Shown here: piece after piece, positions 16,878 through 24,436 of the stretch
Position numbering within the stretch: the stretch's first letter is position 1
How the letters are laid out: each line of letters begins with the position of its first letter
NCBI GenBank assembly: GCA_902558075.1
Contig: CACECO010000005.1
Span: 1-64,000 of the forward strand
DNA length: 64,000 bases
Direction of reading: 5' to 3'
From: an uncultured Litorivicinus sp.
GTDB taxonomy: Bacteria > Pseudomonadota > Gammaproteobacteria > Pseudomonadales > Litorivicinaceae
Program-made: the position numbers and the translations under genes
Notes under the pieces: generated by a model
What the model saw: only the letters and a program-made list of their open reading frames with translations
Databases searched by the model: none
What the model was told of the DNA's origin: nothing

Positions 16878-17615
16878 ATGCCGGCTCGATACGATCTGAT
16901 TGGCCAACAGTACTCAACTGGCCGCAAAAGCGATCCGCGGATCGAGGCTTTGATTCATGCTCAGTTAAAACAAGCAACCTCGGTACTCAACGTGGGTGCC
17001 GGAACAGGATCATATGAGCCAGTGAGCCTCTCGGGGGTCTCGGTTGAACCGTCGACAATCATGATCCGGCAACGCGCGTCCGACCGCTTCCCAGTCGTAC
17101 AAGGGCAGGCCGAGTATCTTCCTTTTCCCAACCAAAGTTTTGATGTGGTGATGGGGGTGATGACCATGCATCACTGGTCCGATGTCACACAAGGACTCAG
17201 AGAATTAAAGCGAGTCGCAAGAAGTACAGTTGTGCTGATGACACACGATCCAAGCCACGATGGATTTTGGCTCGATCAATACCTTCCCGACCGACGATTA
17301 TTGGACCAGCATGAAATGCCTTCGATTCAATCAATCACCAAAATATTAGGGACCTCTGAGGTCCTTCCTGTACCGATTCCGTTTGATTGTCATGACGGCT
17401 TCTACGGTGCCTACTGGCGACGACCACAGGCATACCTTGATCCGAACGTGCGACGGAACATTTCACTGTTTGCAAGACTTCGGGACACAGAGGGCGCTAT
17501 GAGCCGACTCAGTAATGACTTATCAACCGGACTCTGGCATCAGCAATTCGGCCACCTGGAGAAGTTCACATTTCTTGATTTAGGCTATTGCCTTCTCATC
17601 TGCCGGCTCGCTTAA
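16878..17615 (+). CDS. class I SAM-dependent methyltransferase
   Basis: A 245-residue protein with methyltransferase motifs: YDLIGQQYSTGRKSDPRI start, SVLNVGAGTGSY (motif I, SAM binding, near 37), VSVEPS (motif II) and QGQAEYLPFPNQSFDVVMGV (motifs III-IV). The HH in MTMHHW follows. It resembles the UbiE/type 11 group in fold, but the substrate cannot be read from the sequence. It lies between the phn core operon and phnCDE, in the same direction as phnC and 95 bp before it. A link to phosphonate or lipid metabolism is only suggested by position. GGAAAGG at 16860-16866 precedes the ATG. Confidence 0.85.
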   Translation: MPARYDLIGQQYSTGRKSDPRIEALIHAQLKQATSVLNVGAGTGSYEPVSLSGVSVEPSTIMIRQRASDRFPVVQGQAEYLPFPNQSFDVVMGVMTMHHWSDVTQGLRELKRVARSTVVLMTHDPSHDGFWLDQYLPDRRLLDQHEMPSIQSITKILGTSEVLPVPIPFDCHDGFYGAYWRRPQAYLDPNVRRNISLFARLRDTEGAMSRLSNDLSTGLWHQQFGHLEKFTFLDLGYCLLICRLA

Positions 17616-17627
17616 AAAACGACTCAT

Positions 17628-17645
17628 ATGTCATCAATTTTTCAT
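17628..17645 (+). promoter_or_regulatory. candidate Pho box upstream of phnC
   Basis: ATGTCAT, spacer CAAT, TTTTCAT, then ATCT and a partial TCGACAC unit at 17650. The 11-bp period agrees with PhoB binding sites. It lies 65-82 bp before the phnC start, in the gap after the methyltransferase gene. Confidence 0.6.
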
Positions 17646-17709
17646 ATCTTCGACACATCTTTGTAACCAAACCTTGAATACTCTTCTGGGGCTGTAAGGG
17701 AGAAAATCT

Positions 17710-18513
17710 GTGTTAGAAGTTAAGAATCTCGTCAAACGCTTCGGAACCAATCTGGCACTCAATGATGTCTCTTTTTCAACAGATAGAGCTGAAGTCATCG
17801 GGGTCATCGGACGGTCAGGCGCCGGCAAATCAACGCTTCTTAGAACAATTAACCGACTCAACAAAGCGACGTCGGGAGAAGTGCTAGTTGACGGCCGCGA
17901 CGTTCTGACACTCAAAGGTAACGAGAAACTTCGCTGGCAAAAAGATTGCGCCATGATTTTTCAACAGTTCAATCTAGTGAACCGTTTAGACGTCATCACC
18001 AATGTGATTTTAGGCTCGCTGAATACCCAACCTCCACTGAAAGCAATGCTCAAACTCTTCTCAGATGAAGATCGTGCATTTGCACTCCAATTACTTGACC
18101 GGTTTGGAATGATCGATACCGCTTTGCAACGCGCAGAAACCCTCTCTGGTGGACAACAACAGCGTGTTGCAATCTGTCGCGCAATGATGCAGCAACCAAC
18201 GATCATTTTGGCTGATGAACCAATCGCATCGCTCGATCCTCTGAATGCACGACTCGTGATGGAAGCGCTTCATCGAATTAACCGAGAAGAAAACATCTTG
18301 GTCGTCTGCAATCTTCACACCCTCGATACGGCTCGGAATTATTGCGACCGTGTCATCGGTATGCGAACCGGCGAAGTCGTTTTTGATGGTCCATCAAGTG
18401 ACCTAACAGATGAGATGGCTAGAGAAATTTATGGTGCCGAGGCCGACGAAGCGTTCGAGCCCGGTGTCACCTCAACGTCTTTGGGGAGAACCCCAATGCT
18501 AGCTGAAGCATAG
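17710..18513 (+). CDS. phnC: phosphonate ABC transporter ATPase PhnC
   Basis: A 267-residue ABC ATPase. Walker A is GRSGAGKST (34-42), the Q-loop is in MIFQQFNLV, the signature is LSGGQQQRVAICRAM, and Walker B is IILADEPIASLD. It powers uptake of phosphonates through PhnE1/PhnE2. The GTG start at 17710 is supported by AAGGGAG at 17696-17702. It opens the phnCDE1E2 operon. The sequence is intact and of normal length. Confidence 0.93.
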   Translation: MLEVKNLVKRFGTNLALNDVSFSTDRAEVIGVIGRSGAGKSTLLRTINRLNKATSGEVLVDGRDVLTLKGNEKLRWQKDCAMIFQQFNLVNRLDVITNVILGSLNTQPPLKAMLKLFSDEDRAFALQLLDRFGMIDTALQRAETLSGGQQQRVAICRAMMQQPTIILADEPIASLDPLNARLVMEALHRINREENILVVCNLHTLDTARNYCDRVIGMRTGEVVFDGPSSDLTDEMAREIYGAEADEAFEPGVTSTSLGRTPMLAEA

Positions 18514-18559
18514 GCATCAGCTGGAATAACACATGGAAAAGCACACGGAGCAACATCAC

Positions 18560-19564
18560 ATGTCTACTTTGAAAAAGACCCTCGTTGGTCTAATGGCAGC
18601 TGCAACAACATCTGTTGTGTTGGGAGCCGCTCACGGTAACGCGCCAGAAGCTGGCACAGTCAAATACACCGGCCCAGCTATGGATCTCAGCAAGCACCAG
18701 CCAGAATTTCGCATCGGCTTTTTGGGTGACGAGGCAGCACAAGACGTTCTCACTCGAAACTCTTGTCTGAAGCCATACATCGAAGCAGCCTACGGAGTCC
18801 CAGCCAAGCTCTTCACCTTTGAAGATTACGCCGGCAACATGCAGGCAATGCTCGGCGGCAACCTTGACTACACGTGGTACGGATCATCAGGGTACGCAGG
18901 TATGGAACTTGAAAAGCCAGGCTTCGTAATCCCAGTTCTTACACGTATGCAGCCCACAGGTGACATGGGTTACTACTCAGTTATGATTGCGCGTAAAGAT
19001 TCAGGCATTAAGACACTGGCCGACGCGAAAGGTAAGCGTCTTGGTTTCGCAGACCCTAACTCAACTTCAGGTTATTTGATCCCTTCGATCGAATTGCCAG
19101 CAACTAAAGAAGTAAACGGTCCTCTCGAGAACTACTTCTCTTCAACTGAATTTTCAGGTGGACACTCTGGCGTTGTCTTGGCTGTATTGAATGGCGATAT
19201 CGACGTTGGATTCAACTGGGTTTCAGGTGTCGGTGAGTGGTCTGAAGGCTACACATCTGGAAACCTTCGTAAGATGGTTGACGCTGGACAGTTGAACATG
19301 GATGACATTGTTCAAGTTTGGTCATCAAACCTCATCCCTAACGGCCCAATCGCAATGCCAGCTAAGTGGTCAGACGGTACGCCTGCTACTGAAGGCCACA
19401 AAGTCATGCAGGGCATGAAAGCGTGGATCCACAAGAACGATCCTAAGTGTTCTGAAAATGTAGCCAACGGTATTGTTAAGTCTTGGATGCCGGTTGACAA
19501 GAGTTTCTACGACTCAATCATCAAAGCCCGTAAAGCGAAGATTGAAGCAAAAAAGGGCGGTTAA
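18560..19564 (+). CDS. phnD: phosphonate-binding periplasmic protein PhnD
   Basis: A 334-residue periplasmic binding protein with a signal peptide (MSTLKKTLVGLMAAATTSVV, cleavage near residue 25). The mature part has IGFLGDEAAQDVL, YAGNMQAMLGGNLDYTWYGS and FADPNSTSGYLIPS, typical of the phosphonate/phosphate/phosphite binding family. It captures phosphonates for PhnC/E. The ATG at 18560 is preferred to 18533 because it gives a proper signal peptide and has GGAG at 18547. A stem-loop just after the stop probably lets phnD mRNA accumulate above the permease genes. Confidence 0.93.
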   Translation: MSTLKKTLVGLMAAATTSVVLGAAHGNAPEAGTVKYTGPAMDLSKHQPEFRIGFLGDEAAQDVLTRNSCLKPYIEAAYGVPAKLFTFEDYAGNMQAMLGGNLDYTWYGSSGYAGMELEKPGFVIPVLTRMQPTGDMGYYSVMIARKDSGIKTLADAKGKRLGFADPNSTSGYLIPSIELPATKEVNGPLENYFSSTEFSGGHSGVVLAVLNGDIDVGFNWVSGVGEWSEGYTSGNLRKMVDAGQLNMDDIVQVWSSNLIPNGPIAMPAKWSDGTPATEGHKVMQGMKAWIHKNDPKCSENVANGIVKSWMPVDKSFYDSIIKARKAKIEAKKGG

Positions 19565-19577
19565 TCGCTTGAAAACC

Positions 19578-19609
19578 AAACCAGACTGGGGCTGACCTCA
19601 GTCTGGTTT
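19578..19609 (+). terminator. intercistronic stem-loop after phnD
   Basis: AAACCAGACTG (19578-19588) and CAGTCTGGTTT (19599-19609) form a perfect 11-bp stem with a 10-nt loop, 13 bp after the phnD stop. Only TTCTT follows, so it is more likely a partial terminator or mRNA-stabilising hairpin than a full stop. Confidence 0.7.
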
Positions 19610-19624
19610 CTTGAAGTGAATCTT

Positions 19625-20482
19625 ATGACAACCACAACTGAAAACTCGGTCGATGTCTATCTCGAACGGTTGCACGCTCAAGCGAAAACACGTGCGCTTT
19701 ACACGGTCATCTTCATCGGTGCGATCGTATTCGTAATCACCAGCGGTGTAATCTTTTCGGAGGAGCAAAACGCAGGCAGTCTCTCTCGGGGTCTCGATCA
19801 GTTCTGGGATTTTCCAACCGATCTCTTCAGCGGGGCCTGGGCCGCGGGGTGGGATTGGTTCGGCTTGGTAGGGATTTATACCCCTGAATTATTTCGAACG
19901 ATTAATCTCGCTTTATTTTCGACTGCGTTGGGTTTCATTTGCGCTGTTTTCTTAAGTTTATTTGCGAGTACAAATTTGATCTCGAACGGCTGGGTTGTAA
20001 GTCTTACCCGTCGCACGTTAGACGTGCTGCGTTCGTTTCCGGAGCTTGTTATCGCAATCGCGTTGCTGTTTCTGATGGGTAAGGGTGAGTTACCTGCACT
20101 GATCGCGATTTGGCTTCACACCGTTGGCGCGCTCGGCAAACTGTTCTCCGAAGCCGTCGAAAACTGTGACATGAAACCAGTCGAGGGATTGCAATCGGCT
20201 GGTGCAGGCTGGTGGCAGCGTGTCCGATTCGGCGTATTACCGCAGGTGCTGCCTCTTTTCTTCTCTTACGGAATTCTGCGATTAGAAATCAATGTACGCG
20301 CATCTACCATCTTGGGATTTGTTGGCGCTGGCGGGATTGGTGAGGCCTTGAAAACCAATATCAGCTGGAGTTATGAGCCAGACATCATGGCGATCATGGC
20401 GCTTCTGGTGATTACGATCACAACCCTTGACTACCTCTCTACATATGTCCGTAACAAACTGATCGGGGGTATCCAACTATGA
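19625..20482 (+). CDS. phnE: phosphonate ABC transporter permease PhnE1
   Basis: A 285-residue inner-membrane permease with about six membrane segments. The coupling loop that docks on PhnC is in the EAVENCDMKPVEGLQSAGAG region, and GFVGAGGIGEAL is the usual downstream motif. The ATG at 19625 and the GTG at 19616 are both possible starts. It overlaps phnE2 by ATGA, consistent with a heteromeric PhnE1E2 channel. Sequence intact. Confidence 0.9.
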   Translation: MTTTTENSVDVYLERLHAQAKTRALYTVIFIGAIVFVITSGVIFSEEQNAGSLSRGLDQFWDFPTDLFSGAWAAGWDWFGLVGIYTPELFRTINLALFSTALGFICAVFLSLFASTNLISNGWVVSLTRRTLDVLRSFPELVIAIALLFLMGKGELPALIAIWLHTVGALGKLFSEAVENCDMKPVEGLQSAGAGWWQRVRFGVLPQVLPLFFSYGILRLEINVRASTILGFVGAGGIGEALKTNISWSYEPDIMAIMALLVITITTLDYLSTYVRNKLIGGIQL

Positions 20483-21831
20483 GTTCATCGATCAGCACCA
20501 TTACAGACAAAACCGTTGAATGTAATTTAGATGCATCGCGCTACCGGAGGATACTGGTTACTGTCGTCGCGGTGGTTGTGGGTTATCTAGCATTTTCAGT
20601 GTGGATGTTTGATTTGCCATCAGTCGCCCGAAAATGGAGCCCTGAACGAGCAACCATGTTTATGCTGGATACCTACGCACACAAAGATGTGGTCTTGATG
20701 GAGTGGGATCGAGCGGGTGATATCGATGTTTATTTTGAGGCGAAGATCTATGAATACGAGAGAGATCCTGTGTGGTTTTCCCGGTCAAATGCTGACATAG
20801 GAAGCCGTGTAGAGATTGAGAACGGTTCGTATTTCGTTTTAAAAGGAAATACCGTTGAACTTCATGGATGGCCCGGTCTCGAGGCGCCATTAATTTTTGG
20901 TCGTTACGCTGACGGTCGTCCTCGAATTTTGGGATATGAAAACAGACGGGATGCGCTTCCTGACTGGATTCGTTGGACCGAGAATAAGATTGAAGTTCGT
21001 CCAGACCTTTACACGCGGCTCCAAGTTTTCGGGCGGAAAGCGGAGATACATCGTTATTCGCTGGGCTGGAAGTATTTTTGGTTTGATTTCAGCAGCCCGT
21101 TAGCCGACGTGTCGTTTTTTGACGCAATCGGGTTGATGTTTTCGAGTGACCGTGTCGACCCAAATCAATCCAATGCTTCTCTCGTTTTGAATGAGATTTG
21201 GTACAACGAAATTTGGTTCCATATGGAAATCATGGTCGCGATGTTAGAAACGCTTCTGATGGCTCTACTCGGAACATTTTTTGCCGCACTCTTCGGACTC
21301 CCACTGGCATTTTTGGCCGCGCAAAACATTACCCCGTTCGAGGCAGTACGCTTCAGTCTCCGACGTCTCTTTGACTTGTTACGCGGAATTGACATGCTGA
21401 TCTGGAGCTTAATCTTCCTGCGCGCCTTTGGTCCTGGTTTATTTACAGGAGCCTTTGCGATTGCGTTTACTGACACAGGGACGCTAGGGAAATTGATGTC
21501 TGAGGCGATTGAAAATGCAGACTCAAAGCAACAAGAAGGCATACGTTCCACCGGCGCGCAGAAATCATTGCAACATCGATTCGGTATCCTTCCGCAGATC
21601 ATGCCGATTTTTATTTCACAAACGCTCTACTACTTTGAGTCGAACGTTCGCGGTGCCGTGATCATTGGGGCGATGGGGGCGGGCGGTATTGGCCTGCAGT
21701 TCTTGGGTGCTATGCAGACGGGTTCAGATTTTGAGAACGTTGCATACATGGCCATCTTGGTTCTCCTGATGGTGATTTTTATTGATAAAATGTCAGCTCG
21801 TCTTCGACGGGTTCTGATTGGATTGGTCTAA
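20479..21831 (+). CDS. phnE: phosphonate ABC transporter permease PhnE2 with large periplasmic insert
   Basis: At 450 residues it is about 170-190 longer than standard PhnE. A first membrane helix (about 23-45) is followed by some 190 residues without membrane segments, rich in aromatic and charged residues (for example YFEAKIYEYERDPVWFSRSN), then the transporter domain from about 245. That domain has the coupling loop EAIENADSKQQEGIRSTGA and GAMGAGGIGLQFL. The extra region should be periplasmic and may contact PhnD or substrate. Long PhnE proteins are known in some marine Proteobacteria. ATGA overlap with phnE1. Confidence 0.88.
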   Translation: MSSSISTITDKTVECNLDASRYRRILVTVVAVVVGYLAFSVWMFDLPSVARKWSPERATMFMLDTYAHKDVVLMEWDRAGDIDVYFEAKIYEYERDPVWFSRSNADIGSRVEIENGSYFVLKGNTVELHGWPGLEAPLIFGRYADGRPRILGYENRRDALPDWIRWTENKIEVRPDLYTRLQVFGRKAEIHRYSLGWKYFWFDFSSPLADVSFFDAIGLMFSSDRVDPNQSNASLVLNEIWYNEIWFHMEIMVAMLETLLMALLGTFFAALFGLPLAFLAAQNITPFEAVRFSLRRLFDLLRGIDMLIWSLIFLRAFGPGLFTGAFAIAFTDTGTLGKLMSEAIENADSKQQEGIRSTGAQKSLQHRFGILPQIMPIFISQTLYYFESNVRGAVIIGAMGAGGIGLQFLGAMQTGSDFENVAYMAILVLLMVIFIDKMSARLRRVLIGLV

Positions 21832-21842
21832 GAGGATTCACT

Positions 21843-22334
21843 ATGAAACATTTTTTAGTCGCCATAACCGTCTGCGTTTTAACGAATCTGTCTTTCGCGA
21901 CAACAAACTTTCAGCAAGGTGCAGGAAACGCCGTTAGTTCAAATGCTGCTGACACATTTCAAAAATTGATTGATGCCTGCGGTGATGTATCCATTTTAGG
22001 TTTGCGTGCACGTGCACGTCTTGAAATGAATCGTGCCACACCGGACGACCAATCAAAGATCGTTGAAATGATGGATCAAGCAATGGCGACATGCGGATCT
22101 GGCGACATCGAAAAAGCAGCTGCACAGATGAATGAAGCCATTGCTTTTGGTAAAGCAAGCGTGACTGAAAACTTTGGAACGGATGCGTCGTCAACGACAC
22201 CAGTTCAAACGTCCGAGTCAACAGAAACCAAAGAAGAGCAGGGCCCTCCAACGGCCTTGATCGTTATCGGACTTGTGATCATTGCAGGGATTGTGGTGAT
22301 GATCCGCCGCAAGAAAACGGACGATGATGATTAA
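21843..22334 (+). CDS. phn-linked membrane-anchored protein of unknown function
   Basis: A 163-residue protein with an N-terminal signal peptide (MKHFLVAITVCVLTNLSFA), a periplasmic helical region with two cysteines (IDACGDV, ATCGSGD), a Ser/Thr/Glu-rich linker, one membrane helix (ALIVIGLVIIAGIVVMI) and a cytoplasmic RRKKTDDDD tail. AGAGGA at 21830-21835 precedes the ATG. It starts 11 bp after phnE2, so it is almost certainly co-transcribed with the transporter, and overlaps the phosphatase-like gene by 11 bp. I do not recognise the family. Confidence 0.75.
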   Translation: MKHFLVAITVCVLTNLSFATTNFQQGAGNAVSSNAADTFQKLIDACGDVSILGLRARARLEMNRATPDDQSKIVEMMDQAMATCGSGDIEKAAAQMNEAIAFGKASVTENFGTDASSTTPVQTSESTETKEEQGPPTALIVIGLVIIAGIVVMIRRKKTDDDD

Positions 22335-22752
22335 AAAAAATATCTTATTCCTCTGCAGTGGGAACTATTTCAGAAGCCGCTTTGCAGAGCTGTGGTTCAA
22401 CCATGAGGCAGAGAGCCGCTCGTTAGCGTGGTATGCAACGAGCGCGGGGCTTCTGATGGAAAATGAGAATCAAGGCAATATTTCGGAATACACCCGCACC
22501 TTTGCGCATGCGCGTGGTTGGGTTGTTCCGGATCGTCCGCCAATGGCCGCAACGAAAACTTTATTCGATGATGCCGAGCACGTGATTGCCCTCAAAGAGG
22601 CCGAGCACCGTCAGCCGATCGAATTACGCTTTCCGAAATACATAGACAAAGTCACGTTCTGGTCGATCCATGATGAAGACATGATGAAGCCGAGCGACAT
22701 ACTGCCCTTACTTGAGTCACAGTTGATTCAATTGACCGACACACTTGATTAG
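22324..22752 (+). CDS. low-molecular-weight protein tyrosine phosphatase-like protein
   Basis: A 142-residue protein beginning MMIKKNILFLCSGNYFRSRF. The CX5R loop (C11, R17) with following Ser matches the LMW-PTP/arsenate reductase fold, but the second loop cysteine of classical LMW-PTPs and of ArsC is absent (Phe16). A late IHDEDMM segment may hold the general acid. It could dephosphorylate a tyrosine or a small phosphate ester. Overlap of 11 bp with the membrane protein gene upstream and a 3-bp gap to the MFS gene place it in the phnCDE operon. Confidence 0.75.
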   Translation: MMIKKNILFLCSGNYFRSRFAELWFNHEAESRSLAWYATSAGLLMENENQGNISEYTRTFAHARGWVVPDRPPMAATKTLFDDAEHVIALKEAEHRQPIELRFPKYIDKVTFWSIHDEDMMKPSDILPLLESQLIQLTDTLD

Positions 22753-22755
22753 CAA

Positions 22756-23931
22756 GTGACGCAACGTAAAGCACCCGTTCACCGTCTTGGTCTATCGCAA
22801 ATCTTAGCCTATGGGCTTCTCTTCTATTCGTTTGCGTCAATCAAAGATTCGCTCGCACTCCATGTGGGTGTATCCGATTCAGCAATCATTATGGCTTTGT
22901 CTGTCGCCCTCTTTATCGAAGCACTTCTAGCCCCGGCTGTCGGCCAGCTAGTTGACCGCCTGGGAGCACTGACAGTTTTACGTGCTGGCCTCGTCATTGG
23001 CGGGGTCGGATATGCCATGCTAACGCTGATTCCCACCATCGAGTGGGTCTGGCTGAGTATTGGTCTTGTGACGCTCGGGCATGCACTCGGGACCTATACG
23101 GTCGCTTTCGCTGTTCCTGTGCAATTTGATGAAAAAAGCGCCCGACGGAAAATCTCAATCATTACATTTTATGGCGGAGTAGCGAGCTCACTGGTGTGGC
23201 TCACACAGTCAGCATTGCTCCCAACGATTGGGCTACAAAATACGACCTTTCTCGGTGGTGGACTACTGATTCTGATGGGCGCCTTGGTCTTGCGCATGAA
23301 GACGGCAGATCGCCCTCCAAAAGTCAGTCACGTTGAACCCTTTCGATGGTCTTTATTAACGCGTGATGAAAAAAAAGCGCTTTTACTACTCGCGACCAGT
23401 GGTGCGGTAGATTACATCAACTTTACAGGATTGACACTTCTATTCATCACTTGGTTCACCTACCAAGACTTTGGTGTCTACGCTGTGTTGCTCGCATCGA
23501 TCTACGGTCCCTTCCAGGTTGCAGGGCGTGTGTTTGAAATGCGCTACGCCAGTCAATTCGATGCCCGTATCAACTGTTTAGTCGCAATGATTGTGGTCGC
23601 CATTTCTCAGTTGTTCATTCTGTCTGACTCGATCGCAGTGGTTGCTGTTGGCATGGCAATCTTCGGGATGGCCCATGGCATTATCACAGTCACGTTTGGC
23701 TACGTTCCAAACTTATATTTTCGATCTGCCGTTTTTGGACGGGCCAAGGGTTGGATCGCGACGCCAAAAGCAATCGGCAGTGCGCTTGGACCCGCATTTA
23801 TTTTGATGCTTTTTCAATTGCTCGAAGCGCAAGTATTTTTTGTCACCATTGCACTCTCTGTCGTTGCCGCTTTTCTGTTTTCAGGTCTATTAAAGCTCGC
23901 AATACGAAACGATTTGGAGTCTACGTCCTGA
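22756..23931 (+). CDS. MFS transporter
   Basis: A 391-residue major facilitator with about 12 hydrophobic segments. The loop 2-3 region VGQLVDRLGALTVLRAG matches the MFS signature, and a second half begins near residue 210. Substrate unknown: the sequence gives no drug, sugar or phosphate-ester specific motif that I recognise. GTG start at 22756, 3 bp after the phosphatase-like gene. Its TGA overlaps the probable CTG start of the GNAT gene. Operon position suggests export or uptake of a compound linked to phosphonate use, which is inference only. Confidence 0.82.
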   Translation: MTQRKAPVHRLGLSQILAYGLLFYSFASIKDSLALHVGVSDSAIIMALSVALFIEALLAPAVGQLVDRLGALTVLRAGLVIGGVGYAMLTLIPTIEWVWLSIGLVTLGHALGTYTVAFAVPVQFDEKSARRKISIITFYGGVASSLVWLTQSALLPTIGLQNTTFLGGGLLILMGALVLRMKTADRPPKVSHVEPFRWSLLTRDEKKALLLLATSGAVDYINFTGLTLLFITWFTYQDFGVYAVLLASIYGPFQVAGRVFEMRYASQFDARINCLVAMIVVAISQLFILSDSIAVVAVGMAIFGMAHGIITVTFGYVPNLYFRSAVFGRAKGWIATPKAIGSALGPAFILMLFQLLEAQVFFVTIALSVVAAFLFSGLLKLAIRNDLESTS

Positions 23932-24347
23932 ATATCAGACCATTCAAAGCTCAAGATCAGGATGCTGTCATCAATTTGTGGGAACGCGCGCAACTTCTAA
24001 GACCCTGGAACGATCCTATCAAAGATATCGCAAGAAAGGTGGCCTATCAGCCTGATTTATTTGTAGTTGGTGAATACAACAACCAACTCGTTGCAACAGC
24101 GATGATTGGATACGACGGGCACCGTGGAACGCTTTTTTATTTTGCCATCGACCCAGACTACCAAGGTCACGGACTTGGTCACAAACTTCTGAACTATGCA
24201 GAAAATGTGCTCACCGGACTCGGGTGCCCCAAACTCAATGTTCTCGTCAGATCTGAAAACAACGCAGGAGCTCAATTCTATACAAAAACTGGTTTTCAAC
24301 AGGATTCAGCGGCGAGCTTCGGAAAGCGTTTGATTCCGGATAACTGA
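23928..24347 (+). CDS. ypeA: GNAT acetyltransferase, YpeA family, probable CTG start
   Basis: A 139-residue N-acetyltransferase very similar to E. coli YpeA: NLWERAQLLRPWNDP, GYDGHRGTLFYFAI, the acetyl-CoA loop YQGHGLGHKLL, GCPKLNVLVR and the ending GKRLIPDN. The frame has no ATG, GTG or TTG near the expected N-terminus. CTG at 23928 aligns exactly with the E. coli Met and overlaps the MFS stop as CTGA, like the common ATGA coupling. TTGGAG at 23912-23917 is a possible ribosome site. The substrate is unknown. It is not PhnO, which has a different pattern. Confidence 0.8.
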   Translation: MNIRPFKAQDQDAVINLWERAQLLRPWNDPIKDIARKVAYQPDLFVVGEYNNQLVATAMIGYDGHRGTLFYFAIDPDYQGHGLGHKLLNYAENVLTGLGCPKLNVLVRSENNAGAQFYTKTGFQQDSAASFGKRLIPDN

Positions 24348-24380
24348 CGACAGGCCTCGCATCATCAAGTTAAACTCCGG

Positions 24381-24409
24381 CTGTCATCATTGTGAAACAA
24401 AAACGTCAT
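24381..24409 (+). promoter_or_regulatory. candidate Pho box upstream of the glycosyltransferase
   Basis: Units CTGTCAT (24381-24387), GTGAAAC (24392-24398) and ACGTCAT (24403-24409) are separated by CATT and AAAA, keeping the 11-bp period. Units 1 and 3 match the PhoB half-site well and unit 2 is weak. The site lies 28-56 bp before the ATG at 24437. Confidence 0.5.
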
Positions 24410-24436
24410 ATAAAGCTAAAAACCATTGAGGATACT

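Noticed and set aside
16738-16977. 79-codon minus-strand frame across the inverted repeat
   Set aside because: It overlaps the methyltransferase start and the repeat, and shows no family similarity or ribosome site.
22324-22752. Arsenate reductase ArsC of the LMW-PTP type
   Set aside because: The extra redox cysteines required for arsenate reduction are absent; only the CX5R loop is conserved.
23928-24347. PhnO aminophosphonate acetyltransferase
   Set aside because: The LLRPWNDP, GYDGHRG and GKRLI pattern is that of YpeA, not PhnO, despite the phn context.
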